Below are positions 11,610 through 22,527 of a DNA stretch of 64,000 bases, piece by piece. Both the position numbers and the translations under genes were made by a program. The DNA lies in contig NW_020654810.1 of the NCBI RefSeq assembly GCF_003589595.1, positions 17,634,594-17,698,593 on the forward strand, read 5' to 3'. The notes under the pieces were generated by a model that saw nothing but the letters and a program-made list of their open reading frames with translations, did no database searches and was not told where the DNA came from. Each line of letters starts with the position of its first letter. Positions within the stretch are counted from its first letter, which is position 1. The DNA comes from Hyposmocoma kahamanoa. Its lineage: Eukaryota; Arthropoda; Insecta; Lepidoptera; Cosmopterigidae.

Positions 11610-11866
11610 CTTACAAGTCGCACGCCGCAAGGTGCAGTATCACATATATCCATAACAATGAAGAGTACTTCAACTAGTGCTACGGAGATCTTCAAGACGC
11701 AAAGATCTGAAGGGCACTGCCACTGAGCCCGTCACTTTGAGGTCTTAAGTTAATAAGTTCCATGTGCATGTAGTTTTACCAGCACCTTTTACCCAGCACC
11801 TTTCACTCATATATTACTACTTGACGGCAAAAATAGGTATGGTGTCAGTACTTCTTCAACCGTTCT
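11606..11866 (-). repeat. R290 repeat at the 3' border of copy A
   Basis: The minus-strand copy carries the complement of CTTGACGGCAAAAATAGGTA (R290 core) and CGCAAAGATCTGAAGGGCAC. It starts directly after the mariner and reaches within ~10 bp of the exon 5 donor of fucosidase copy A (11875). The stop codon at 11807 that closes the read-through frame of copy A lies in this repeat. Confidence 0.75.
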
Positions 11867-11875
11867 AATACTTAC

Positions 11876-12255
11876 ATTTAGCATTTTCAGTGCAACATTA
11901 GCGTTTTCCGGTTTCAACAAATAAATCTTGTGGTTTTTGTTCATATTTATAGGATAATTGATAGTCTTGAATTTCAAATGTCCATCTATGGGCCATTTGA
12001 AGAAAATGGCGTAAACAGCTAGAATCTGATCAGAACTGTTTGGTACACATGAGACACGGAAAGGGTCATATGTTTTCTTTTTGCAGGTGTACCAAATATT
12101 GGGATTGATGCTGTCTTTTTGATCATACCAGGGTGAGGTGCCATAAATTGCCTCACCATTAATTTTTAGCCATTTGCCCAAATACAGAAGCCGTTCTCTG
12201 AATTCATGCGGTATGACTCCTTCTTTCGTGGGTCCAACATTAACCAGTGCATTTC
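11876..12255 (-). CDS. Fucosidase copy A, exon 5
   Basis: The acceptor is CTTCAG|GA at 12256-12257. The exon encodes [23 protein letters not shown] and the start of the C-terminal beta domain. It ends at a consensus donor GTAAGTATT in phase 0. This exon pattern is shared by copies B and C. Confidence 0.88.
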
Positions 12256-14953
12256 CTGAAGGAAAGAAAATTAATTACTAATCTAAATGATTTTATCCGC
12301 TCACGCGATACATGCAGCCGTAGACGCATACCACACCTAGAGGTGCCGGTGATGATTTTATACCGATTTATCGGATATCGAAGTTATAACAGGTAAAATA
12401 ACTAATATTATTTGCTATTTCGGTAACTACTCTAGCAAACCATAAAGTTTTTAATGCCTGGGTCTGTCATTTAAAAAAATAAACAACTTCAAAAATACAT
12501 CACGACAACCGTGTGTGTTATTGTTTGGGCTGGTGATTTCGGTGTTTATTTATTGAAAACATATCGTAAGTAGCGTTGTAGTTTTAGCGCATCGCGTGAG
12601 CGGCTTTCTGGCTTACCAAATATTTTTTGGTTAGTGCGATTTCTTCACCACATATAATAATCATGTGCTAAGAACCCGGAGCATTCAGACCGCCACCAAT
12701 TTAGAAAAGTAATATTTCTTTAATTGGTTCTACCAGTCGAAACCAGAGAAAATCTTCATGTGACGTGCAGAGTGCAACCCACTAAGCCACCGAGGTCGGC
12801 AAACATATGCGTAGAGTTTATTAAAAAAAATTATAGTTTGTTAAATTTTTTTAAATTAATTTTTGTTCAGACATCTTTAGTTTTACTTACCACCGAAACT
12901 CACAGTGGTCACGACGAGTTGTAGCATTTCTTCGAAATCCATAAGATCCATTTGTCGTCTATAGCCCCAAGAGGCTTTGTCAAGAGTAAAAGCGTTCTCA
13001 AATTTATGCAATAGCAACTTCTCTGTTAAAAATAGCATAAAGTTTTTACAAGAACTATCAATGTGTGAGATTTAAAGCAAGTATCGAGGGAAATGATAAA
13101 AAAAATATAATATATACCTCTATATGGTGTGAAGAAATGGTTAACTTAATTTTATTTTTTACTTCATTCTCAATTTTACTTCATCTCTTACGTAGAAGTT
13201 ATTTAAATTTTAGTAGCAGTAGAGCTCCTTGTAAAAAAGGTCCAGGGAAGTACTGCCACCTTACCTGATTCTACCGCCAAGCAGTAATGTGAGCATTACT
13301 GTGTTCCGGTTTTGAAGGATAAGGGTGCTGGTGAAATTACAGGCACATGAGATTTGTCCACTTAAGTGTCAAGGTGACGGGCGCAGTGGCAGTGCCCCTA
13401 AGATCTTTGCGATTTAAAGCTCTAAGTCGCACTGCAACAGTTATGGACAGATGTGTAGCTTACCATTACCATTACCATTCGTTCACTCACTTGATAATAT
13501 AAAAAAAAATCAGAGCTACTTACTATATGGAATGTTTACATACATACATATAATTCATGCCGTTTTCCCATCGGGATAGGCAGAGACACAGTCTTTCACT
13601 TGCTACGATCCTGACACACATCTTTCGGCTCATTAACACGCATCAGTGGTTACATATATGATCGTCAGTTAAGGGTACTCTTAACCTGGCCCTCCTGTAG
13701 GATCGCCTCAATTTGGTCATGGTAAGTTCGCCTTGGTCGGCTCTTACCAACTTGCTCGCTCCTACTCGCTTAATAAAAAAAAGTTTTGTCCATCTTCTTT
13801 CATTCGTTCTCTCATGTCCGAACCATCTAACCACCCCTTTCTCTGCCTTCGTCACTACGTCTTCTTCCAAGCTGCAACGTTCTCTTGGAATGTTGGTTGC
13901 AGAAAGAGTGGAACGTTTAAATGAGAAAATATTGGAGTTCATAAATCAACTTGTGCGATTAAATTACAAAAATATGCAAATGCGTTTTGTCAAATCGTGT
14001 TTAGTTCCTGCTCATGCTGTTATACAATACATTAATTTCTTAATTGATAAGATAAATAAATCAAAATAAAATGACACTAACTTGGAACGAATCTATCATC
14101 ACCACTGTAGAAATCTCCATGATTGTATCGGGCTGCCTGTCCCCACCTATCATTAGTTACTATCTCATCCATAACATTTCCATCATTGTAAATCCAAGCC
14201 AAGATTTCTTCTGCCCTCCAGGAACCATAACTTTGTTCTGCCCAGTCTCCATCGCTCCACAGCACAGATGGTCTATATTTCTTTACTAATTTTTTGATAT
14301 CTGGGAACATTACATTTTGTACATATTTGGCGTGCATTTTAATGTCTAGTTCATGTTTCGCCTTCGAATAAATTTTGTTGTGCCATTCTAATAATGAGTA
14401 ATAAACACCAAATTTCATGGGATATTTTCTAACAGACTTTGCGACTAAGTCTACTATATCTTTATGTGGACCAATTTCAATTGAGTTCCAGCCAGGGTCT
14501 CCTAATGATGGAAATAGAGCAAAACCGTCATGATGTTTGGCAGTGAGAACGACGTACCTGATAAAACACCATAAAATCCAATTTAAGAATTGGTTTGATA
14601 GAGTCATGTCCACTTGTACTAAGCTTAATTACATCTAAACCAATGCTTGCAAAGCAAAAGACTCCCTTAATACTTTATGTTACCAGTGTCTTATCTATTT
14701 AAGCATTAGTTTAAGACGTACTTAAGCTTAGTGCAAATGGACATTTTTTATTAGGAAAATGCGTTAAGAAAAGGATACCCTCTCAACCGATAATTCGTAA
14801 TTACGTATTGTTTAAGTTATATCAAACTTTGCCATGTATTTGATTACCTTTAAGTATTGGTATTAAATCTTTCAAGAATAATATATCAGTACAAATGTAG
14901 CATCCAGTGATGAACACACACATACACACACGCGCACACACACCACACACACA

Positions 14954-15006
<53 letters not shown>

Positions 15007-16381
15007 GCACGCACACACACATACACAACTTAATTCCCCTGACCGTTTCCGGCCACGGAAACACTGCTTCAGCTCGGAGGCTGTTCTTAGGCGCTCGTAC
15101 GCTCTCACGTGACTCACCTACCCAATCTTATTAGTAAAAATCCGTGCGCACAGGGGGCATGTGAGTACATCGGCTTTCATCTAGTCACGTCTGACGTCCA
15201 ACTCAATTCGTCAACGGGTCTCAAACTGTGACTTTTCGTTTGCCACAAAAGATCTTTATTGCGGACGATGGGCTGCTTGTTTCTCCCATTCTGTGGAGTC
15301 AATGTCGCAATTTTTCATTTGGCGCTTAAGCACATCTTTATATCTAAGGAGTTGTCCGCCATGCTTTAGCTTGTCCCTCTTGAGTTCCGAATAAAAGGTG
15401 CGCTTTGCCACTCGCACTTCTGCCTCTTGATATATGGCCGCCCAATAAAGTTGTCGCCGCATAAGATATACCTCGATTCCACTTACTTTAGCTCTTCGCA
15501 AAACTTCGGTGTTCAGTGCGCGGTTGGACCAGCTGACGTTTAATATTTTACGAAGACATTTCAGGTGAAATCATTCTCAGGTGCGGATATGGCGACGATA
15601 TTCGGTCCACGTTTCAGCAGAATATAAGATATTAGGAAGTGCAACAGTCATGTAAATGGAGACCTTTGTAGCAGGCTTCAAGTCATGTGAGCGTAACACC
15701 ACGCTATCTAGCTCTGACAGACTCAATCAACCTCTCAGATTAAAAACTGGAGTCTCCGTATTAGGGTATGAATTACCCTACGGCAGGTTTCATACAAATG
15801 TACACATTTACACACAGAGACACTCAATTTCAGATTAATCATGACTATATCCAAAGATTTATTGGATTGATAGAATAACTGGATGGGTTCGGACAATCTA
15901 CATAGTGATACGAAATAAAATGACAACAAACTTTGCTCCTGCTTCAAAAAATAGTTCTGCCCAGTCGTCAGGATCAAAATATTCGCCTGTAAACTTCGGC
16001 GCGAAACTTTCGTAGGAACTGATGTTATTTTTAATGACAAATTCAACAACTTCTGGGGTTCCTGGAACCAAACAATATGTTAAACAATTTTACGCTGCAA
16101 TTTTTAACTGTACAATTACACACAATAATGTAAAAATATATTTGCACACATATACATTTTAAAATAAAATATTTACCGCGCTCCCATTCAAACCAAAACC
16201 ATTCAGAATGAAAAGCTGGTACGGAATATAATCCCCAATGAACAAAAACACCAATTTTTGCTTCGTCGTACCACTGCGGTAGAGGACGATCGTCCAGGTC
16301 ATCCCAAACCGGTTCATATATCATAGATCGCTGGTAAGTGTATAAGATTAAAAGTGAGGTGCACATAAATATCAGCAACAT
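11876..16381 (-). CDS. Alpha-L-fucosidase, GH29 (copy A), five exons
   Basis: The predicted enzyme removes terminal alpha-L-fucose from glycoconjugates with retention of configuration, in lysosomes or after secretion. Coding exons (minus strand) are 16177-16381, 15932-16061, 14082-14557, 12891-13022 and 11876-12255, joined in phases 1, 2, 1, 1 to give 441 residues. A hydrophobic signal peptide (residues 1-18) precedes PLPQWYD. HWG is at 48-50, KHHDG at 119-123, and VLWSDGDW puts the catalytic nucleophile Asp at residue 214 by family homology. NDRWG is at 247-251. The usual VSCGG is VSFGG here. Family members such as human FUCA1 are about 460 residues, so a short C-terminal exon seems missing: the frame runs into AAAT|GTAAGT at 11876. 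Reading on gives a repeat-derived tail to a stop at 11807. No disabling mutation is seen in the five exons. Confidence 0.92.
12297..12603. repeat. MITE-like element in intron 4 of copy A
   Basis: The left end CCGCTCACGCGAT (12297-12309) is the exact complement of the right end ATCGCGTGAGCGG (12591-12603). No coding content. It lies between exons 5 and 4. Confidence 0.55.
12891..13022 (-). CDS. Fucosidase copy A, exon 4
   Basis: The acceptor TTTAACAG and donor GTAAGT bracket 132 bp encoding [20 protein letters not shown] and TTVSFGG. The family block is KWEN...SWGY...VSCGG; Trp to Phe (HKFEN) and Cys to Phe (VSFGG) are the two deviations. Confidence 0.88.
13209..13512 (+). repeat. R290 repeat, full length, intron 3 of copy A
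   Basis: Runs from TTTAGTAGCAGTAGAGCTCC to the 3' ACTTGATAATAT plus A run. Contains the CGCCAAGCAGTAATGTGAGC core. Inserted in the fucosidase intron in antisense to the gene. Confidence 0.85.
13545..13945 (-). pseudogene. C-terminal fragment of a non-LTR reverse transcriptase
   Basis: The minus-strand reading gives [19 protein letters not shown] followed by a poorly preserved basic block. I recognise this from the C-terminal tails of RTE-like insect LINEs (RWFGHLERMNERRLTK type). The fragment is frameshifted and lies in intron 3 of copy A. Confidence 0.65.
14082..14557 (-). CDS. Fucosidase copy A, exon 3 (catalytic)
   Basis: The largest exon, 476 bp, from TATCAG|G to CCAA|GTTAGT. It encodes [17 protein letters not shown], the [14 protein letters not shown] strand, SVLWSDGDW with the nucleophile and TNDRWG. 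The donor GTTAGT is weaker than the GTAAGT of copies B and C. Confidence 0.92.
14916..15022. repeat. (CA)n microsatellite in intron 2 of copy A
   Basis: About 100 bp of CA dinucleotides, interrupted by CACT and CGCACG units. Frames in this stretch are low-complexity artefacts. Confidence 0.95.
15130..15700 (-). pseudogene. Reverse transcriptase C-terminal tail of a LINE
   Basis: The reading [19 protein letters not shown], then [20 protein letters not shown] and [16 protein letters not shown], matches the known C-terminal tail of insect non-LTR elements (LRWAGH...GELxxGKRxxGGQxxRYKD...CNIDPxxWE). It ends near a CPLC zinc-knuckle remnant. Stops interrupt both sides. It lies in intron 2 of copy A. 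Confidence 0.75.
15932..16061 (-). CDS. Fucosidase copy A, exon 2
   Basis: 130 bp, acceptor TTCCAG, donor AAA|GTTTGT. It encodes [19 protein letters not shown] and ends inside a Lys codon completed by exon 3. The unusual GTTTGT donor is shared with copies B and C. Confidence 0.88.
16177..16381 (-). CDS. Fucosidase copy A, exon 1 with signal peptide
   Basis: The ATG at 16379-16381 opens a hydrophobic leader ([15 protein letters not shown]). [20 protein letters not shown] and the aromatic EWFWFEW follow. The exon closes at G|GTAAAT. The leader and the HWG block match copies B and C. Confidence 0.9.
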
Positions 16382-16575
16382 GATAAACAGCTGTGAAACA
16401 AACGAAATGACAAGTTAATACTTAAAAGTAAGTACAGTGTTTCTATTTTCTCCATCGGCAAACTTCGTGTTTCGGCTATCATCGGCTTGTATTCAGTTGC
16501 CCTTTGCCTTTTGCTTTTGTAAAAATTAAACATAAAATACGTAAATTAATTAAACGCAAAACTGCTTAACACTTT

Positions 16576-17446
16576 TATGTGCGACAGTAACGGTCGTTAG
16601 GCGGAAGCGCTGATTGGCTGAGGGACAGTTTCTATGGAACTTTTTCGATGCGCCCGCGACTTGCCCTTGCAAGCAAGTTAGCGGACATTAACAGTTTTCG
16701 CATTGTCCGAGGCAGATCTGTGCCGGTCTCGTTCACAAGCCATCAGCTACGTGTCTTCGTAGCATAGGCCGTTTATTTTATTTGTGATTATCTATCTAAC
16801 AAAGTTTAAAATTGTCGTCTCGCACCGCAACAGGGTAAGTGTTAAACAAGTCTTAATTTTAGCGTATTAGGTAGTGCTTAGCTCTAGTTAGTGCTTTTTC
16901 TGAGTGTTGTACACTGTGTTCAAACCCTTTACATTTCTGCTTAGCAATGTTTATAATGTATATAAATGCTTCATACAGACTTTACTTGGAACGTTGCGCT
17001 TGCATTGCAATAATACAAAAGTTACTCGCAAAATGCGCAGATAATTTTATTGGAAGCGCTTGTCTGTGCTGTATGGCTTGGTAATGGCGTAAATGGCGTG
17101 GTAAATTGTAAGCCAGATCTTTTAATTTGAACCAGTAAAGTACTTAATTGTTTTGTGCCAAATTTTAATTAAAAAAAAATGCAAGTAATGTTGTTCTTCT
17201 TAAAATTGTAGTGAAACTCCGTTCTGTTAGTGAACACCCACACCAATTGCTTACGGTGTCTCCTGTTCAAAGGACCAAGGCCAAGGTAAAACCAGATTGG
17301 CTTCCGAGCCGATAGTGAAATTAATTAATGATATAAATTAATAAATAGTGAAAATAATTATTGATATATAAATTAATAAATTCTTTAAATTTGTGAATTT
17401 TCGGTATTTTATTTACCACACCTGATTATCGAAACGTCACACTGGC
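16576..17446 (+). mobile_element. Possible solo LTR plus primer-binding site
   Basis: The sequence begins TGTGCGAC and ends GTCACA, followed after one base by TGGCGCCGTC, which looks like an LTR-retrotransposon primer-binding site (TGGCGC...). No gag or pol frame follows. This is a tentative reading. Confidence 0.28.
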
Positions 17447-18508
17447 GCCGTCAAACGTTGTATAAATAGAAAGATCTGGTTTTGCCCAGTAAAAGTTGAT
17501 TGTTGTGTTGTTTGTATTATTTTTGCAAAACGTTTTTTTTTGGTTGCCGTGTCGTTAACTGAAGTGTACACCCTATACAATATTTAATTTTTTAAATGTC
17601 TCAAAATTTATTTTATCTGAATTTAATTATTTGTTGATATTGATTTGTTCCACACTAATTAAATAAGAAGAAACTGGACTTCGTCCGTGATGTCGACTCC
17701 AAGTACCCCCCAATACTCTTAGAGATGGTAAGGACAGTGTTCTATAACTTTGGCGCCATTATAAATGGAGATTTTTAACGGTATTTATATGTGTGTATAG
17801 TTCATATATCATAGGAAATGGAAGATTGTAGTTTATATTGACGAATAAAAACAAGTTTCGTTGATTATTGCTACTTACCGATAAAATAGTTCTAAGTATG
17901 AAAATGGCTTGTTTTCTCCTATGAACAGTTCTTTTGCTTGTTAATAGATATTTCAAAAATACCTGTATTATCAGCAGTGGTTAATATCATAATGCCTTAC
18001 TATTCTTGTGTGGCTTTATTAAGTACAATAGAAAACAATACGCAATTGTTTGTGATATACATTTGAAATCTTTACCATTTTTGCCACATTTCAATAATAG
18101 AACAAAAAGAAAATATACGTGTTTTACGACAGTTAATCGAATAAAAATTATGTACGATAGGCATTATTTGTTTATACAGCAAAGGAAGCAGTAGAATCAA
18201 CTCTGTTGTTTTTAATAGAATGCGTTTGAAAAGTGACGTTACGTGGTGCAACAGTAAAGTAAATAATATATAGAGAAATATGTATATTATTACACCTATA
18301 TAATTTACTTATTAACTTTTTACTGAATAAGTTATAGGTACTAGTGTTCACAACAATAATTGCATATAAATTAAACCTCAGACAAATAAAAGTCTACCAC
18401 AGATTTCTCTACTGGCCCCTAGCTACAAAACGAGAGACTAAAGGCGAAAATATGCAGTAAATTACGTCAAAATTCTATCACAACATAGCTCATTGTAAGA
18501 GGCACATA
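17447..18508. other. AT-rich intergenic DNA
   Basis: Nothing recognisable. The two 60-65 codon frames have no domain. Confidence 0.35.
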
Positions 18509-18510
18509 TA

Positions 18511-18893
18511 CAGGGTGTATTTGTAATATACTAACAACTTCGGAGTACTATATTACTAACATCATAAACAATAACTTTTGTTCCACGATTTAATAATAAT
18601 AATTTCATATAATAATTTATCAATTTTACTTTCGTTCAAAAATAAAAATATTGAAATATATCGCTTAAAGCGGTGGTAACTCTGTGCGGAAATAAAAGAA
18701 GCTTTAGCGTAAATACCATACCGACGCAAAACGCAAAAAATATAGATCTAAAAGTGTCAGGTAGTACAACAAAAACGTAAAAGTTTATTTTTTATAAATT
18801 TATTACGTTTCGTAAAAGGTCATGGAACAACAGTTGTTCTTTATGATGTTAATATCGACCTGGGAGGTTGATAGTATTTTACAAATAGCCCTG
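18511..18893. repeat. Foldback MITE with CAGGG termini
   Basis: The left arm (CAGGGTGTATTTGTAATATA ... AACATCATAAACAATAAC ... GTTCCA) is the complement of the right arm (TGGAACAACAG ... ATGATGTTAATATCGACC ... ACAAATAGCCCTG). The arms are about 80 bp, with TATA on both flanks. A TA target site and CAGGG(T/C) ends fit the Tc1/mariner-type MITE class. A related left end occurs at 41794. Confidence 0.8.
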
Positions 18894-19229
18894 TATATAT
18901 GAGATTTATATATACATATTGTATGTATGAGGTGCTTTTTGGTTTCTACTATCAGACGTCGCTTCGAATATTTCAGCTCTACAGTAATAAGCATTTACTT
19001 TTTTATATTATATTTTCTTTTATTTATTTCACTGCCTAATCAGAAGACTGGCATGTAACGAATTGAGACGACAAGGGGACTATTAACTTTCTACGCTACC
19101 AAGGCCAAAAAAGAGGCTTCAAAATAATTTCGCTGTTCACGAAGTAATCTTCAATAACTGCTGCTTACAGCAACTGGCAAACGAATGATCAAAAATGGTG
19201 TGCTACAAATGTCAAATACTATTAAACTT

Positions 19230-19510
19230 TTCATGGCCAGGCGTGTCGCATACCACTAGGTTTTTTTTTCTATATCATGCAGGCAGCAAACAAGCATACT
19301 GCCCGCCTGATTAAAAGCGGACTCCCTCGCCGATGGCGAGTAGTGCGATGATAGAATGTTGTTGTTAGCATCATGTCAAACAGTTCTTCAGAATATGGAC
19401 CATTATACAGACGATAGAACAGATGTAGGGAGACAAAGTCTTTCCTCGAAGACAGTGGTTCAATGTCGTCTGTAAGCACAGGATCGTCAACATTGTGGTC
19501 CGCGTTTTCA
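19230..19510 (-). pseudogene. LINE reverse transcriptase C-terminal fragment
   Basis: The minus reading PLSSRKDFVSLHLFYRLYNG, then YSEELFDMM and FYHRTTRH, is the recognisable tail of Jockey/CR1-like insect elements (RRDVASL..FYRIYHG..SEELF...HRT.RH). It breaks off at the A/T-rich 19260 side. Confidence 0.7.
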
Positions 19511-19867
19511 GAATATTGAAATTGTTTGATGATAATTCAGCTATCCATCGTTAAGGTAACTTCCGTAAGTCGAACACGTTAACTAATTTTAACTGTTTTT
19601 TTACTGTTGCTCTATTTTTTGCATTTAAAACGGTTATTTGACCATTTGGCACTTCCGCGTTTTAGTTAGGAGACGGTAGAACAGCTGTCGTAGCACGTTT
19701 TTGAACCGCGTCAAAGGGCCCAAACTGGTATCCGGGAGTTCACGTGCACGACTTGTGCGTACTGTCACCTGGTATTATAAAAAAAATAGCTTATTTGGTG
19801 ACGTAGCGTGAGACTGTGCCTAAGTTCTCTAGGTTTTTATTAAGCCTCAAGTAGTATTGGTAAGAGC

Positions 19868-20060
19868 TTTCATTCTTTCATCATCAACCATTTATACGTC
19901 CCACTCCAGGGTCTCCTATCAGGCGAAGGTTTTGGTCATAGTCCTCCGCGTTAGGGATTTCACCCGTTTTCCGAGGATTGTGAACTTTCTTCGACGAGCA
20001 GGGTTCATGGTCTCAGCTTGACAGGCGGTAGGTTTCAACTATTAAGCTACCAAGGCACGG
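19868..20060 (-). mobile_element. SINE family S3, degraded copy
   Basis: It shares CTCCAGGGTCTCCTATCAGGCG, TTTTCCGAGG and CTTCTTCGACG with the better copy at 38340-38635. The tRNA-like end (GGTTTCAACTATTAAGCTACC complement) is at the 20040 side. Confidence 0.6.
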
Positions 20061-20295
20061 TAAGAATTAGTAATAAACAACAACAAAACATTCAAAAAAG
20101 TACACCCACAGCTGCTTAGACCGTAGCACATAGTTCTCTTAGCTACGAGTAATAGTTGTAAATCTACGGCGAATGGTGCTTTTCGTTTTAGTAAGTAGAG
20201 TTTAGCCATTATTACTCGTAATTTGGTCGGTATATAATAATTTTTTTAATTTCTTTTTTAATACTTTATCTAAATCCTTGGAGCTTATAAGTATA

Positions 20296-20758
20296 CAGGG
20301 TGTAAATTTGAGACGGGGCAGCAAGGCCAGCCACCTTAATCGTTGTGGTTACAGGAAAACGGTTCTAGAAGACTATCCATGAATTTTGAAGATATTTTGA
20401 TTGGCATTCACAGATTTTCAAAAAATGGTTCAGTCAGCAAGATAAAAGGCAATTTATACAAAACTTTTTTATGCCATTCGATCCGGTCTCTGGTAAGGAT
20501 CAATGGTCTCTATGAGACCAACTGAGGTAAGAGTACTCGAAATGTCAGAAATCGCAAAAAACTTTTTATCTAGTCATCAGTTATTCTAGGTAGTTAAGGA
20601 AATTAACAAATTAGTCTACAAATAAAAATTAAGTAAAAACAAATTATAATCAAAATTATCTTCAAAATTCATGGATAGTCTTCTCGAACCGTTTTCCTGT
20701 AACTACAACGATTAAGGTAGCTGGCCTTGCTGTCCCGTCTTAAATTTACTACACCCTG
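20296..20758. repeat. Foldback element with CAGGGTGTA termini
   Basis: The left arm contains AAGGCCAGCCACCTTAATCG, GGAAAACGGTTCTAGAAGAC and TATCCATGAATTTTGAAGAT. The right arm carries their complements in reverse order. The arms are ~110 bp around a ~240-bp centre, and TA flanks both ends. The short frame at 20343-20525 is not a gene. Confidence 0.85.
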
Positions 20759-20825
20759 TATAGAACTATTCTGTTAGTATGAAGCATTTCAGATGTATGA
20801 CCTTATAAATTTAGAAGAAGAATCT

Positions 20826-20851
20826 CACATTACTGCTTGGCGGCAGAAATG
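20826..20851 (-). repeat. R290 core fragment
   Basis: ACATTACTGCTTGGCGGCAG matches the complement of the R290 core. The rest of the repeat is absent. Confidence 0.5.
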
Positions 20852-21331
20852 GATTAGGATCATTTTTAGGGTATCTCAAATAACTTTTTAAACACTAAAT
20901 TACACATATATTTTTACATCTATCTCTCGTATACATATATATCTGGTTTCTATAATTTGTCTAAAACCCCAAGATTTTGTCGAGTCGAAGTATTTTCAAA
21001 TGTTTCAGATTTAAGGTTAGCGTAAACGTAGAAAGGAAATGGTAAGAGCCTTAATACATTTATTTGATGAAATCCCGGGAGTTTGTTCTATTTTTTATTT
21101 TATTTTTAATATTACGAGTACTTTTAGGCAAAATTAATTTAAAAATGAATGTTTTGAGGAGTAAATGTTAACTTGGCAAATGGACTGGCTGTACTTAAGC
21201 AAATTTCAAATAAAGAATACGCAAATTCTCTTTCAAATGATGTGATTTGATATAGCCAGAAAATAAGATATGCATACCTGCATGCTTACATTATTTATTA
21301 ATTAATGACAAAATATACGGACTTGTTAATA

Positions 21332-21622
21332 AGTAGCCATAGAGGCTCTTTGTGAGGGAGTCCGTCCAAGGAAGTAGTGCCTCCTTACTTATTTTTGTCG
21401 CCAAGCAGTAATGTGAGCATTACTGAGATCCTCTTTTGAAGGGCTGGTGAAATTACATTACATTATTGTGAAGTTACATCACAGGGTGACTGACGCAGTG
21501 ATAGCGCCCCTCAGATATTTGCGATTGAAACCTCTGAGTGGCATTGCAACTGACAAGGCGTATCGCTCAGTACCAGGCGTACAACTTCTTCTTCCCGTCA
21601 CCAGATATCATTAAAAAAAATT
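21332..21622 (+). repeat. R290 repeat
   Basis: A nearly complete copy (CGCCAAGCAGTAATGTGAGC, GACAAGGCGTATCGCT, the CACCAGATATCATT end plus A run). It sits immediately beside the fucosidase relic. Confidence 0.8.
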
Positions 21623-21832
21623 AAGAAATAAAATTGAAGTAAAATGACATTTTCTAAGTTTGCATATAATCATCACTGTTAAGGAAATGTACATATAATT
21701 GTGGGCTTCCATTCCCTATATCAGCCAAGATTCTTCTGCTATCCAGGAACTGTATTATTTTCCAGTCTCTATCGATCCACAATCCAGACGGATTGTTGAT
21801 TTTCTTTTTTTCATATCTGGCATCGTAATAAT

Positions 21833-22000
21833 AATAATAACATCATTTATTATCTCCCAATAAGTACAAAATATAAGTACATAATTGCACATAGAGCTTG
21901 GATATTAGAGACGGAAGCCCAAACTAGGTAAACCCTGTGCTATGGCACTTCTGGCTCTCTCTCTCGACAATAGTACAGTCAGTAAACAAAAATAAGGTCA
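21833..22000 (-). mobile_element. LINE 3'-end fragment in the relic
   Basis: A (TAA)n tail at 21826-21840 is followed by the complement of a LINE 3' UTR with GGAAGCCCAAACTAGGTAAA, a block that recurs in altered form near 60382. It interrupts the exon 3 relic. Confidence 0.5.
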
Positions 22001-22129
22001 TTTAATAGAAAATGACAGAACAAAACCTCTAACTGTTTACCTAGAGCCATAAACAGGAGGCAAATAAATGTAGGCAAATAAACTAGAAATTATTAAAAAA
22101 ATCAAAGTTCAAAGGGAACATTACGTATT

Positions 22130-22436
22130 TAAATTATTAATACAAAGATCGAACACTACGAAAAAACACTCAGAAAAAATTCCTTCGATCCGGTCGGATT
22201 CGAACCGACGTCTTCTTGCACACCGTGCCAGACGCTATACCAACTAAGCCACGAAACGAACCAACGGACCTCACGAATTTTTCTATGTGCTTGCGTCGTG
22301 TCTTTGTACTTGGTCTTTCAACGACTTTTTAGTAATACATTGCAATTTGTATTAATAATTATAACTAACTAGTGGAGTAATTTCACAAAAAATAATTGAA
22401 TATCAATTCAAGAAAAATTGAATTATTACGTATTTA
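22130..22436 (-). mobile_element. SINE family S2 with inverted flanks
   Basis: The minus strand shows a tRNA-like head: GTGGCTTAGTTGGTATAGCG (box A) and CGGTTCGAATCC (box B). The flanks ATTATTAATACAAAG and CTTTGTATTAATAATTAT-type sequence form an inverted repeat around it. The right flank continues with ACTAGTGGAGTAATTTCAC and AATTGAATATCAATTCAA. The same architecture occurs at 62461-62828. Confidence 0.75.
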
Positions 22437-22463
22437 AAATTAAACTAAAAACAAAATTAAACA

Positions 22464-22488
22464 AGTGTGTGTGTGTGTGTGTGTGAGT

Positions 22489-22525
<37 letters not shown>
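22464..22525. repeat. (TG)n microsatellite
   Basis: GT repeats with GTGAGTG and TTTGTG interruptions. Confidence 0.95.

Positions 22526-22527
<2 letters not shown>

Noticed and set aside
13713..14069. Plus-strand 118-codon frame
   Set aside because: Overlaps a LINE tail on the opposite strand and intron 3 of copy A; no domain.
14822..15134. Frames of 75-81 codons on both strands
   Set aside because: They are (CA)n/(TG)n microsatellite translated into His-Thr or Cys-Val repeats.
22175..22265. Genuine tRNA gene
   Set aside because: Boxes A and B are present, but the same sequence recurs at 62.5 and 62.9 kb with SINE-like flanks, and the acceptor stem does not close. It is a tRNA-derived SINE.
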